Of a stretch of DNA of 64,000 nt, positions 41,933 through 51,440 are shown one piece after another. Source of the stretch: Verrucomicrobiota bacterium (GTDB lineage Bacteria; Verrucomicrobiota; Verrucomicrobiia; Limisphaerales; J093); NCBI GenBank assembly GCA_027493615.1, contig JAOSKK010000005.1, forward strand, positions 62,001 through 126,000, in the 5' to 3' direction. The position numbers and the translations under genes are program-made. Within the stretch, counting starts at the first letter, position 1. Every line of letters starts with the position of its first letter. The notes under the pieces are model-generated. The model made no database searches, had not been told where the DNA came from, and saw only the letters and a list, made by a program, of their open reading frames with translations.

Positions 41933-42504
41933 GACGTCTCAGTATGACCACCGGCTGGATCCTCGTCGGGCTCTGGCTGGGCATCACCGGTCGGGCGCAC
42001 GAGCTGACTGTGGCCTGGACGGTGGCCGCCAGGGAACTGCAGATCCACGGCACGAGCGAAGGAACGCCCGCCGCAGGCGCTGCCGTCGAGTTGCGGGGCG
42101 GTGACGGCACGCTGCTGGCCTCCGGCAGACTGGATGCCGGCGGACGCTTCCGGTCCGCCTTGCCCGCGGCCGACCGCCTCACCGTGGTGGTGGACGCCGG
42201 CTTCGGTCATCGGCGCACCGTCACGCTGTCGGCAAAGGACCTGCAAGGCGGAAACGCGGGCCCCGACACCCGGGCAGCCCCCGCTGTTCACGACCACGAG
42301 GACGACCACGACCACGCGCCCCCGGACCCCGCGCACGCCGGCGAGTCCCGCGGCCGCAGCGATGCGGCGATCGGGCCGTTGATGCGCGTCGGTTTGGGGG
42401 TGACGTTCCTGCTCGCGCTGGCCGCGGCGTCAATGAGCTACGGCAACATGCGGCGGTTGGCCAACCTGGAACGACGTCTCCCGCCGGATGCAAGCCGAGG
42501 TTGA
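41929..42504 (+). CDS. NikL/CbiN-like accessory protein of the nickel/cobalt importer
   Basis: Intact, 191 residues, starting at the ATGA overlap with cbiM. Signal/membrane segment (TTGWILVGLWLGITGRAH), an extracytoplasmic carboxypeptidase-regulatory-like beta domain (AAGAAVELRGGDGTLLASGRLDAGGRF), a His/Asp-rich linker (HDHEDDHDHAP) and a C-terminal helix (VGLGVTFLLALAAASMSYG). The layout matches NikL, an auxiliary subunit of nickel ECF systems, more than the shorter CbiN. The His-rich linker probably binds metal. The next gene, cbiQ, begins 17 bases before its end. Confidence 0.75.
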   Translation: MRRLSMTTGWILVGLWLGITGRAHELTVAWTVAARELQIHGTSEGTPAAGAAVELRGGDGTLLASGRLDAGGRFRSALPAADRLTVVVDAGFGHRRTVTLSAKDLQGGNAGPDTRAAPAVHDHEDDHDHAPPDPAHAGESRGRSDAAIGPLMRVGLGVTFLLALAAASMSYGNMRRLANLERRLPPDASRG

Positions 42505-43249
42505 GCGGTTCGCCCGCCGCGCGTCGCCCCTGCAGGCGTGGGATGCCCGTGGGAAGGTGGTATCCCTTGCCGTGCTGACGCTGGTCCTGGCCTCACTCGA
42601 CGGTCTGCCCGCCGCCACGCTGGGAGCCGTGGGCGCGTTGGGATTGCTGGTGTGCGGCCGCCTGCCCCTGCGGTTCCTGGCCCGCCGCCTGGTCGCGGCC
42701 CAGGCTTTTCTCCTGCCCTGCCTGCTGGTGCTGCCGCTCACCTTCACGGCTGAACCACTCTGGATTGGCCGGCTGCGCCTGAGCGGCGAAGGCCTGCGTG
42801 TGGCGGCGCTGTTCTATCTGCGGGCCCTGGCCCTCGTGGCCGTGGCGATGGCCCTTGTCTATTCGACCCCGATGCTGAACCTGCTGCGGGCCCTGCAGGA
42901 ACTTCGCCTCCCACGAATCGTCGTGGCGCTCGCTCTCCTCACGCACCGATATCTCTCGACCTTGGCCGGGGAGTTCAGCCGCATGCGCTGGGCCCTGGCC
43001 ACCCGCGGCTTCTCTCCCCGACCTCGCCCTGCCGCGTGGCGACCGCTCGCCAACGTTGTCGGCGTCGCGCTCGTCCGCAGCCTGGAACGAACCGAGCGCC
43101 TCCAGCACGCCACGCGCAGCCGCGGGTTTACCGGGCAGATCCACGCGCTGCAACGCTTCCCGGGCGGGCCGGCCAACTGGCTCAAGTCCGCCGCGTGCCT
43201 CGGCGCCGCCGCCGGGCTGTGGCTCCTGGATCGCGGACCGGGCACCTGA
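42488..43249 (+). CDS. cbiQ: ECF transporter T component CbiQ/NikQ
   Basis: Intact, 253 residues. Membrane helices near residues 25-75, 90-110 and 235-250, and the coupling motifs of EcfT proteins: MRWALATRGF and, ~40 residues later, LQHATRSRGF, both ARG-type helices that contact the ATPase. It transmits ATP hydrolysis to the CbiM substrate subunit. It overlaps the preceding gene by 17 bases and is followed seven bases later by cbiO, so the four genes form one transcription unit. Confidence 0.9.
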   Translation: MQAEVERFARRASPLQAWDARGKVVSLAVLTLVLASLDGLPAATLGAVGALGLLVCGRLPLRFLARRLVAAQAFLLPCLLVLPLTFTAEPLWIGRLRLSGEGLRVAALFYLRALALVAVAMALVYSTPMLNLLRALQELRLPRIVVALALLTHRYLSTLAGEFSRMRWALATRGFSPRPRPAAWRPLANVVGVALVRSLERTERLQHATRSRGFTGQIHALQRFPGGPANWLKSAACLGAAAGLWLLDRGPGT

Positions 43250-43255
43250 CCCTCC

Positions 43256-44062
43256 ATGAGCTGCCTGGTCGAGGTCGAACACCTGCACTTCCGCTATCCC
43301 GAAGGCCGGGCCGCCCTTGGCGACCTCACCTTCCACCTGACTCACGGCGAACGCGTCGGGTTGATCGGGCCGAACGGCGCCGGCAAAACCACGCTGCTGC
43401 TCTTGCTCGCCGGGCTGCTCCCCGAGTTCTCAGGCTCGGCTCGCGTGGCCGGCCACGACCTGCAGACCCGGGCCGGCCGGCAACAGGTGCATCGCCAGCT
43501 CGGGATCGTGTTCCAGCATGCCGAGGATCAGATCCTCCATGCCACCGTGCTCGATGACGTCGCCTTCGGGCCGCTCAACCTCGGCTTGCCCGAGGCCGAG
43601 GTGCGACGGCGGGTAAACGCCGCCCTCGCCAGCGTGGGCCTGGACGACACGGCTCGCGACCGCGTCCCGTTCCATCTCTCGGCCGGCGAGCAACGCCGGG
43701 TGGCCATCGCCGGCGTGGTGGCCATGGCTCCGCAAGTCCTCCTGCTGGATGAACCGACCAGCGATCTGGACCCGCGCGGCCGGCGGGAGCTGGTCCGCAT
43801 CCTGGAAGGGCTGCCCATCACGCGGATCATTTCCAGCCACAACCTCGAGTTCGTCCTCGAAACCTGTGACCGCGTGCTGCTGCTGGACGAAGGCCGCCTG
43901 GTGGCCGATGGCCCGGTCCGGCGAGTGTTGGCGAACGAGCCCTTGATGTTGCGGCACGGACTCGAGGTTCCCGCTTGCCTCTCGGCCGAGGAGCGCCACA
44001 AAGCCACCCTGGCCGGCCCGCTTCCCCTGCCCGTCCCCCACGTCCACCCGCACCCGCATTAG
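43256..44062 (+). CDS. cbiO: ECF transporter ATPase CbiO/NikO
   Basis: Intact, 268 residues. Walker A GPNGAGKTTLLLLLAG, Q-loop VFQHAEDQI, signature HLSAGEQRRVAIAG, Walker B LLLDEPTSDLD and switch His in SSHNLEF. The protein ends in a His-rich tail (VPHVHPHPH), which fits a metal importer. It closes the cbiM-nikL-cbiQ-cbiO operon. Whether the operon carries nickel or cobalt is not fixed by sequence; the NikL-like subunit and the NikR-like half-sites favour nickel. Confidence 0.93.
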   Translation: MSCLVEVEHLHFRYPEGRAALGDLTFHLTHGERVGLIGPNGAGKTTLLLLLAGLLPEFSGSARVAGHDLQTRAGRQQVHRQLGIVFQHAEDQILHATVLDDVAFGPLNLGLPEAEVRRRVNAALASVGLDDTARDRVPFHLSAGEQRRVAIAGVVAMAPQVLLLDEPTSDLDPRGRRELVRILEGLPITRIISSHNLEFVLETCDRVLLLDEGRLVADGPVRRVLANEPLMLRHGLEVPACLSAEERHKATLAGPLPLPVPHVHPHPH

Positions 44063-44130
44063 GCTCGGCACGACGGGCAGCGACGGGGCGAGCCTCCCCG
44101 AATGTTAAATGTTAAGATGCGACCCCAGCG

Positions 44131-45353
44131 TCAGTCCCGGATCGCTTCGTACATCGCCAGGATGTTGGCCGGCGGGGCGTCCGCCAGAATGTTGTGGACC
44201 TGCTGAAACACCCAGCCCCCCAGGCTGCCAGATGTCCCGCAGACGCCGCACGTGGTCGCGCACCTCCCCGGCGTCCCGCGCACCAACAGCCCCTGCGTGT
44301 CGCACCCGCCCCCCAAAAAGTCAGTTGCCCGCCAAAATCACGCTTCAGCCCCGCCGGCTCCATGCCCTTGCAGGAAATCTGTACCGGGTTGATCGCATCC
44401 AAACCCGCCTCGATGAGCCCCGGCAGCAGCTCTCGCACCCCCCCGCAGCAGTGCAGCATGATCTTGAGATGCGGCGCCCGTTCCCGAACGCGCCGCCACA
44501 TCACCTGCTCCCGCGGAAAAAAGAACTCCCGGTACATCTTCGGCGACACCTGGGGTCCGGACTGCATCCCCAGGTCGTCGCCAAACAGGACGATGTCAAG
44601 GTGCCGGCCCACCGCGCCCAGGAAACGCTCCAGGTTGGCCAAGTGCATCTCGACCACCCGATCCAGGAATTCGTGCGCCCGCCGCGGATCCCCCGCCAGC
44701 AGCAGAAAGAAATTGTCGTTGCGATACAGGAACTGGCCCATCTCGAGCAGGTTTCCGCCGAACAAACCGATCACCGCCCGGTCGGTCCCGGCCCGCAACC
44801 TTGCCGCCCCTTCGGCCAACACCTGCGCCCCGTCCGGCCCCTGGCCGAGAGGACCCGGGGGCGAAGCAATGGCTGTCCACATGCTCTGGCTCAGGGCCTC
44901 GGGCATCGTGCTGAAATCGTCGCGCTCCGCGAACGGCCAGTAGGTCTGTTCGAAGTACAACACCCCATCCGGCATCTGCGCCAAGACCCGGTCCTCGGGT
45001 CCGAGGATCACCCAGCGGTCGCGTTCGCGACGCAGGTTCACCCAACGCGGCATCTGGCACGGGGTGCCGTCGGGCAACGTCCAGTCCTGCCAATGCGCCG
45101 CCTCAAGCGCAAACCCCCGGCCCAACTCCAGCGTGTCGACGCCCAAGAGGTCCAGGATGTCGGGATCCACGATGGCAAGCTGTTGGACAGGGTCGTAGAC
45201 CCGCACGGGTCGCTCCGGGAGCCCCAGGTGGCGGCGGAGCCGCGCGTAAGCAATGGCCGAGATCCCGGAGGAACGATGGCCGGAACAGTCGATGGGAGGG
45301 CGGTCCGGTTGTCGGTGGTTCAGGGCCGTTAACACGCGTTCGCGGGGCGTCAT
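44131..45353 (-). CDS. Uroporphyrinogen-decarboxylase-like (UroD/MtaA family) protein, frameshifted C-terminus
   Basis: About 407 residues from ATG at 45353 (TPRERVLTALNHRQPDRPPID). The UroD-type barrel shows DDLGMQSGPQVSPKMYREF, HCCGGVRELLPGLIEAGLDAINPVQ and the C-terminal region that carries zinc in corrinoid methyltransferases. Frames change near 44315 and near 44260, restoring PGGWVFQQVHNILADAPPANILAMYEAI. Homologues are widespread in Planctomycetes and Verrucomicrobiota next to sugar oxidoreductases and are not heme enzymes. It is divergent from the exported Gfo/Idh gene, sharing a 133-base control region. Reaction unknown. Confidence 0.82.
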
Positions 45354-45486
45354 GCGCAAGGTGTGCCACACCCGGGGGCCCGTTGCCAAGCAGCGCGTTG
45401 CCGCGGCCTCGTCCGGGTGCGCCTGCCCGAAAGCCCCTGCTCGAAAGCTTGCCCTCCGGAACCGCTTGGCTTACACCCAATCCCCA

Positions 45487-46902
45487 ATGTCACACTCGAA
45501 CCGAACCTCGCCCGCCGCCAGCACCGCTCACCCCTGCTCCCCCATGCCCCCTCTCACCCGCCGCCAGTTCCTCGCGCAATCCACCCGCGGCACCACCGCT
45601 CTCGCCCTGGGCGCCGGCGCCGCGCTCTCCGCCGCCAACCGGTTGCATGCCCAAGGCGCCAACGACCGGGTCGTGCTCGCCTTGATGGGGGCCGGGGGAC
45701 GCGGCTCCGGCCTGGCCATAAACTTCGTCCAGGTCCCGGGCGTCGAGCTCAAAGTACGTGGCCGATGCCGACCAGAACCGCGGCGCCGGCCTGCTTGCCG
45801 AACTTGAAAAGAAGCAGGGTCGCGCGCCCCGACGCATCGGAGACATCCGCGAAGCGCTCGACGACCGCGAGGTGCACGGGGTCGTGGTCGCCACGCCCGA
45901 ACAATGGCATGCTCTGGCGACCGTCTGGGCCTGCCAGGCGGGCAAGGATGTATACGTCGAGAAGAACACCTCGCTCACCCTGTGGGAGGGCCGCAAGATG
46001 ATCGAGGCGGCCCGGAAGTACCGGCGCGTGGTGCAGGTGGGCTTTCAAAACCGCAGCGCGCCTTACGCGCTGACCGCGCGCGAGTACCTCACCAGCGGCA
46101 AGCTGGGCAAGATCGTGTTGGTGAAGGTGTTCAACCTGCTCGAAGGGGGCGCCTGGCGACCGCAGCCCGACACGGCGCCGCCCGCGGGGCTGGATTGGGA
46201 TCAGTGGCTGGGCCCCGCCCCCGAGGTGCCCTACAACCGCGGTCGGCACCAGGGATGGAACGACTGGTGGGATTACGCCGGCGGCCCCTTCTCCGGTGAC
46301 GCGAGCCATCAACTGGACCTCACCCGCCTGGCCCTGGGCGACCCTCCGGCACCGAAGTCGGTGTACTGCGCCGGTGGGCGGCTGGCGTATCCTGACGGCC
46401 GCGAAATGCCAGACTTGCTCACCGTCACGTACGACTACGGGGATTTCGTGATGACCTGCGAGAGCGGCAACTTCGCCCCGTACATGCGCAAGTTCCCGCA
46501 GGAGGTCCGGTACGGCGACCAATGGCCGTACTGGCCGCAGAGCTCGTGTCGAGTCGAGATCTATGGCACCAAGAACCTGATGTACCTCGGGCGCCACGGC
46601 TGCGGCTGGCAGGTGCTCGAGGCGGGGGCAAGGTGATCGCGCAGGACAAAGGGCGTTTCCCGGACTCCTGGCACCAGCCCAATTTCATTGAATGCATCCG
46701 CTCGCGGGCACAGCCGAACGGAGACATCGAGCAGGCGCACCAGAGCGGATGCCTCATCCATCTCGGCGTGGCCGCGATCCGCACCGGCAAGCAACTCCTC
46801 CACTTCGATCCCACCACCGAGCGGTTCACCAACTCGGACGCCGCCAACCATCTGCTGCGGCCAGCCTATCGGAAGCACTATCGGGTGCCGGAAACGGTCT
46901 GA
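45487..46902 (+). CDS. Tat-exported Gfo/Idh/MocA oxidoreductase, two frameshifts
   Basis: About 470 residues; ATG at 45487, with a second in-frame ATG at 45544 that would place the twin-arginine motif (LTRRQFLAQSTRGTTALALG) close to the N-terminus and may be the true start. The Rossmann motif is LMGAGGRGSG, the family EKP-like site is DVYVEKNTSLT, and the substrate domain has VVQVGFQNRSAPY and WWDYAGGPFSGDASHQLDL. Frames break near 45750 and near 46628. These exported dehydrogenase-like proteins are abundant in Planctomycetes and Verrucomicrobiota; substrates are mostly unknown. Confidence 0.86.
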
Positions 46903-47021
46903 GGACACCCCGCGGCGGCTTCGACGGCCTCTCTCGCCACCGCGATCCCGCGCTTGCGCGCTTGCGCACTCGCGAACAAACCACTTGCGCATCGGGGGCT
47001 AAGTGGAACTCTTAAGCAGCT

Positions 47022-47381
47022 ATGAGCATGGCAAACTGGATGAAGTCGTTCAAGGACCGGTTTTGCGAGCACTACGGATGCCCGGAGGAACGGTATGTGC
47101 CGGTGGCCGCCCGCAAGGCACTGCCCTGGCGCGTTCGGGTCTTGCGGCCGCTGATCCTGATGTTCCACCCCGACCACTTCCGCATGGACTTTGAGCTGCT
47201 CGAGCGTGTGGGGAACGCGCAAAGCTGGTCCGAAGTCAATGCCGCCCTGGGGGCGTTCAACTGCAACAACCGCCTCTGCGGCGGCTTCTACCGGAACACG
47301 GCCAAGCTGCGCGCCTCCGGTCGCCGCGTGTCCCGCATGGTGCGGCGTCTGATGCACGAGCCGGAGCGAAGCCGCACCTGA
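47022..47381 (+). CDS. Small conserved-looking protein of unknown function
   Basis: Intact, 119 residues, basic, no signal peptide or membrane helix. It contains four cysteines (residues ~15, ~20, ~80 and ~86) and an aromatic-rich middle (LILMFHPDHFRMDFELLERVG). I do not recognise the family. Codon use matches the neighbours and the start at 47022 is preceded by purine-rich sequence, so I take it as real. It sits between the exported dehydrogenase and the superoxide dismutase, in the same direction. Confidence 0.6.
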   Translation: MSMANWMKSFKDRFCEHYGCPEERYVPVAARKALPWRVRVLRPLILMFHPDHFRMDFELLERVGNAQSWSEVNAALGAFNCNNRLCGGFYRNTAKLRASGRRVSRMVRRLMHEPERSRT

Positions 47382-47455
47382 GAAGCAGCGGGGTCGGGGG
47401 GAGAGGAGGGGCGGTTTGCGTGGTTGGATTTCCGGCGTACTCTGGCCGGAGATAA

Positions 47456-48224
47456 ATGAGTGCCATTGCCATGATGAACCGTCGCCAAGCCCTCCACACC
47501 ACCGTTCTCGCTGCCGGCGCCTTGACTGGTGCTATCGCCCTTCGTACGCCTGGGGCCCACGCCCAGGCGGCTGCCGCTAGTCCCGCAGGCGCGGGCGGAC
47601 CGTTCGTTCTGCCGCCCTTGCCTTACGCGGTGGATGCCCTCGAACCAGCCATTGATGCGCGGACGATGGAGATCCACCACGACAAGCACCATGCCGCCTA
47701 TGTGGCGGGTCTGAACAAGGCCGTCTCGGAAGCGCCCAGCCTGGCCGGTAAGTCCGTCGAGGAACTGCTGCGTCGGTTGGACACCGTTCCGGAGGCCGTC
47801 CGGAATGCCGTGCGCAACCATGGCGGCGGGCATGCGAACCACACGCTGTTCTGGCAATCGCTCCGCCGTAATAACGGGGCGGGGGCCCACCGGCGAACTG
47901 GCCGCGGCGCTCACGCGCGACTTCGGCTCGTTCACCACGTTCCAGGAGCAGTTCACCAAGGCCGCCCTGGGCGTGTTTGGCAGCGGTTGGGCGTGGTTGA
48001 CGCGGGACGGCGCGAAGCTGCGCATTGAGTCAACGCCCAACCAGGACTCGCCGCTGTCGCATGGACGCGTCCCCTTGCTCGGCTTGGATGTCTGGGAGCA
48101 TGCCTATTACCTGAAGTACCAGAACCGGCGGGCGGATTACGTCACCGCGTTCTACGGCGTGATCAACTGGGATTTCGTGGCGGACCGCTACCGGCAGACA
48201 GCGTCGGCCGTGAGTGGCGCGTGA
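47456..48224 (+). CDS. Exported Fe/Mn superoxide dismutase, one frameshift
   Basis: About 256 residues. A twin-arginine-type signal ([21 protein letters not shown]) precedes a full SodA/SodB fold: [22 protein letters not shown] with the first metal His, [12 protein letters not shown] with the second, and [18 protein letters not shown] with the Asp and third His. It removes superoxide, here outside the cytoplasm. The frame slips in the G-rich stretch near 47875-47885. It ends three bases before the converging feoB stop. Location next to iron uptake and extracytoplasmic cytochromes is suggestive. Confidence 0.9.
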
Positions 48225-48227
48225 GGT

Positions 48228-50437
48228 TCAAGCCATGCCGAGGGCCCGGCCTGCCCAGTGGGTGAGAAAAGCCAGGCACCACGCCAGAACGCCAAGGTAA
48301 GCCCACTGAAACAGGGGCCATCTCCAGGAGTTGGTCTCCCGCCGCACCACCGCGACCGTGCTGGCGCATTGCAGGGCCACGACGTAGAAGACCATGAGGG
48401 TCAGCCCGGTGAGCGTCGTGTAAACCGGCGTGCCGTCCGGGTGCTTCTGGTCCTTGAGTTGGGTCGCCAATGCCCCCACCTCCGCCTCGGAATCGCCACC
48501 CCCCATACTGTAAACGACCGACATGGTACTGACGAAGATCTCGCGAGCGGCGAACGAGGTCACAATGCCGATGCCCATTTTCCAATCGAACCCCAGCGGG
48601 CGGATCAGCGGCTCGATCGCGTGGCCCAGCCAGCCGGCGTAGCTGTGCCGAATCCGTTCGCCCGCCAGCTCGCGTTCGAGTTGCGCCAGGGCGGCTTCGC
48701 GCGACTCGGCGACGGCAGGCGATTCGCCAGGGGAAGCCCTCTCGATGAGCGCCGTCCGCGCCGACTCGAACCGGGCCTCGATCTCGGCCGGGCGCGGGTA
48801 GCTCGCCAGAAACCAGAGCAGAATGTTGAAGCCGAGGATCACCGTCCCCGCCTTCGTGAGGAAAAGCTTGGCCCGCTCCCACGTGTGGCGCAGCAGCACC
48901 CCCGGCCGTGGGACGCTTGAACGGCGGCAGCTCAAGAATCAGCAACGGCGTGTGGCCGCGCAGGAGGGTCCTCTTGAAGACCCACGCCATCCCCAGGGCC
49001 AGCACAATCCCCAGCAGATACATCCCCAGCATGGTCAACCCCGGTAACCCGAACATGCCCAGCACCCGCCGGTCCGGAATACACGCGGCAATGAGCAACG
49101 TGTAGACCGGCAGGCGCGCCGAGCAGCTCATGAGCGGGGCAATCAGGATCGTCACCAGCCGGTCCTTGGGATGCTCGATGGTGCGGGTGGCCATGATCCC
49201 CGGGATGGCGCAGGCGAAGGAACTGAGCATCGGGATGAAGCTCTTGCCATGGAGGCCAACCTTGCTCATGAGGCGGTCCATGAGGAATGCAGCGCGTGCC
49301 ATGTAGCCGGTGTCTTCCAGGATCCCCAGAAACAGGAACAGCAGACAGATCTGAGGCAGGAACACGACGACAGCCCCAACGCCGGCGATGGCACCGTCCA
49401 CAAGCAGGCTCCGCAGGTCGCCAGGCGGCAGCCAGTTGGCCACGTGGCTGCCCACCCACCCCACCCCCACCTTCCAAGAGGTCCATGGGCACCTGAGCCA
49501 GGGTAAAGATGCTCTGGAACATCAGGGCCATGAGCGCAAGAAAGATGGCGGTTCCCCAGATCCGATGCGTGAACACGCGGTCCAGCCGGTCGCTGGTGGT
49601 CTCGCCCTGGGGCTGGGTCTCCGTCACCACGGCATCGTGGATGGCCCGCACCCGGTCGTACCGGGCCTCGATCACGACGGTCCGCCAATCCACGCCCTCG
49701 GCTTCCAAACGGCGCCGCGCCGCAAGTGCGGCCGGCCCCACGGGTGGCGGGTGGTGCGCGGCATTCTCGGAGAAGTTGCGCTCGTCACTGAGGAGCAGCA
49801 GCGCTTCGGCCCGTGCCCGGGCGGGGGACTCGGCGGCCAAGTCACCCAGGAGCGGCACCAGGGTTTCGAGTTCCTTCGCCATCGGGGGTGGCAGTTGCTC
49901 GAAACGCGGCGTGTTCGGGGCCGGCGACTGGTCCTGCAACATCCGCACGATCTTGTCCCGCAACGCCGGAACCCCCTCGCGCGTGCTGGCCACCAACGGG
50001 AAGACGGGGGACGCCCAGCTCCTGCTCGAGACGGACGACGTCGACCCGGTGGCCGTTGTCCCTCGCCACATCCACCATGTTGAGCGCGAGCACGGTGGAT
50101 AGCCCAGCTCGATCACCTGGGCGGCGTAGTAGAGGTTCCGCTCGAGGTTCGAAGCATCCACCACCACCACCACAAGGCCGGGCGCCGACACCTCGTCGAG
50201 CCGCCCCAGCAGCACATCCCGCGCAATCTGCTCGTCGAGCGATTGCGGACTGAGGCTGTAGGTGCCGGGCAGGTCGAGCACCGTGATCGCCCGGGGAGGC
50301 TTGCTCCCCAGCAATCGCCCTTCCTTTCGTTCGACCGTGACGCCCGCGTAGTTGCCCACCCGGGCTCGCAAACCCGTGAGGGCGTTGAAGAGCGTGGTCT
50401 TGCCGCAGTTCGGATTACCGGTCAGCACCACCATCAT
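48228..50437 (-). CDS. feoB: Ferrous iron transporter FeoB, at least four frameshifts
   Basis: About 736 residues from ATG at 50437 (or 50434). G-protein domain: G1 GNPNCGKTTLFNAL, G3 DLPGTYSLSPQSLDE, G4 NMVD (in LALNMVDVARDNGHR). Membrane domain: GILEDTGYMARAAFLMDRLM, MSCSARLPVYTLLIAA and LFLTKAGTVILGFNILLWFL. It imports Fe2+ across the inner membrane. The frame breaks near 50095, 50010, 49465 (a C-rich run) and 48915, yet every family motif is present when frames are followed, so I treat it as a functional gene with sequence errors. Two feoA genes precede it on the same strand. Confidence 0.92.
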
Positions 50438-50522
50438 CCGGGCGGGGGTGGATCCGTGGCCGTCGCGGGGCGCGACCAGGCTGGACGAGCAGGGGCCATC
50501 ACCAACTTGCGCGTGCCTTGTG

Positions 50523-50765
50523 CTAGCTCGGGCCGTGCACCAGCACGAGTTCGGCCTCGTGGCGCCGCAGGGAGAGGTGGGAACCGCGCACGAGGATTTC
50601 CACCGGGTCACCTAGGGGAGCGAAACGCAGCAACTGGACGGGCGTCCCTGCTGTGAGTCCCAGCTCGAGCAACCGGGCCCGCATGTCAGCGGGAAGCACC
50701 AGCTCGGCCACCACACCGCTCTGGCCCGCGGCGAGGCTCGTCAAAGGCTGCGGCGCGGAAGTCAT
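50523..50765 (-). CDS. feoA: FeoA, ferrous iron transport accessory protein (second copy)
   Basis: Intact, 80 residues. SH3-like FeoA fold: PLTSLAAGQSGVVAELVL, MRARLLELGLTAGTPVQLLR and a C-terminal strand (SHLSLRRHEAELVLVH). It is cytoplasmic and helps FeoB. It lies three bases after the other feoA and 85 bases before feoB. Confidence 0.9.
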   Translation of the reverse strand: MTSAPQPLTSLAAGQSGVVAELVLPADMRARLLELGLTAGTPVQLLRFAPLGDPVEILVRGSHLSLRRHEAELVLVHGPS

Positions 50766-50768
50766 GGG

Positions 50769-51065
50769 TCACGCGGCTGGCTTGTGCCCCGGAAGCGGCT
50801 CCACCCAGATCGAATCGGCCACGCTCCCGCTCAAGCCCAGTCGGACGTTGCAGACCTGACACACCACGCTGCGGTCGCGCAGCAACAGCTTGATCCGCTG
50901 CTCCTCGCAGAGCCCCATTTCCCGCAGCCGCTGACAAAGGTCGGGCGAAGCCAGGAGCTGTTTGATGCGGACGCACGTCCCCGCCCGGACCTTGCTCAGC
51001 GGGCAGCAGTCCGGCCGAGGCACGCCCGTCAGCTCGCAGGTCGTCGGCAGCGTCGATGGCTTCAC
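50769..51065 (-). CDS. feoA: FeoA-like protein (first copy), cysteine-bearing
   Basis: Intact, 98 residues from a GTG at 51065. The FeoA core is LRAGTCVRIKQLL-like (VRAGTCVRIKQLLASPDLCQ), REMGLCEEQRIKLLL and NVRLGLSGSVADSIWVEPL. Unlike the second copy it has seven cysteines, including CCPLSK near the N-terminus and VVCQVCNVRL, which could bind metal. It begins a feoA-feoA-feoB operon. The hairpin repeat copy C lies ~230 bases upstream. Confidence 0.88.
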   Translation of the reverse strand: MKPSTLPTTCELTGVPRPDCCPLSKVRAGTCVRIKQLLASPDLCQRLREMGLCEEQRIKLLLRDRSVVCQVCNVRLGLSGSVADSIWVEPLPGHKPAA

Positions 51066-51173
51066 GCAGGTGCAAACTAGGCGAACGAAGCCGCCGCGGC
51101 AAGCCGGTTCCCCTCGACAGCCGGCTCCCGGCGACCTTCACGTGCGGGGACCGGGGGGAAGACGAAGGTCGGA

Positions 51174-51440
51174 AGCTCAAAGCTCAAAGCTCAAGGGAAG
51201 CGATCTGTGCCGGCCAGACCTGCGCAGGGCGTCGAACCACGCAGGGTGCGGACTGGAACCTCGCACCACAGGTCCATGGATCACCTCCCTTAGCCCAATC
51301 CCCGATGTTCGTAATCGGTGGAGGGACTCTTCGTCATGGATTCTCCGCCGATTACGAACATCGGGGATTGAGGAAGTGACGGGGTTCTGTTGGACCTGCT
51401 CAGGGGCCATGAACCGACCCGCCTGCATGCCCCTTCTGCC
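51174..51440 (+). repeat. Dispersed composite repeat, copy C: heptads, flank, near-perfect hairpin, flank
   Basis: The 375-base gap between feoA and the beta-barrel gene is filled by this element. Three AGCTCAA heptads (51174-51194) and a flank (51195-51290) lead to hairpin arms 51296-51323 and 51343-51370, which pair at 27 of 28 positions (the exception is a G-T wobble) around a 19-nt loop. The right flank (ACCTGCTCAGGGGCCATGAA, CATGCCCCTTCTGC) runs to the stop codon of the next gene. Copy D at 59.7 kb matches it almost throughout, in the opposite orientation. Confidence 0.85.
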
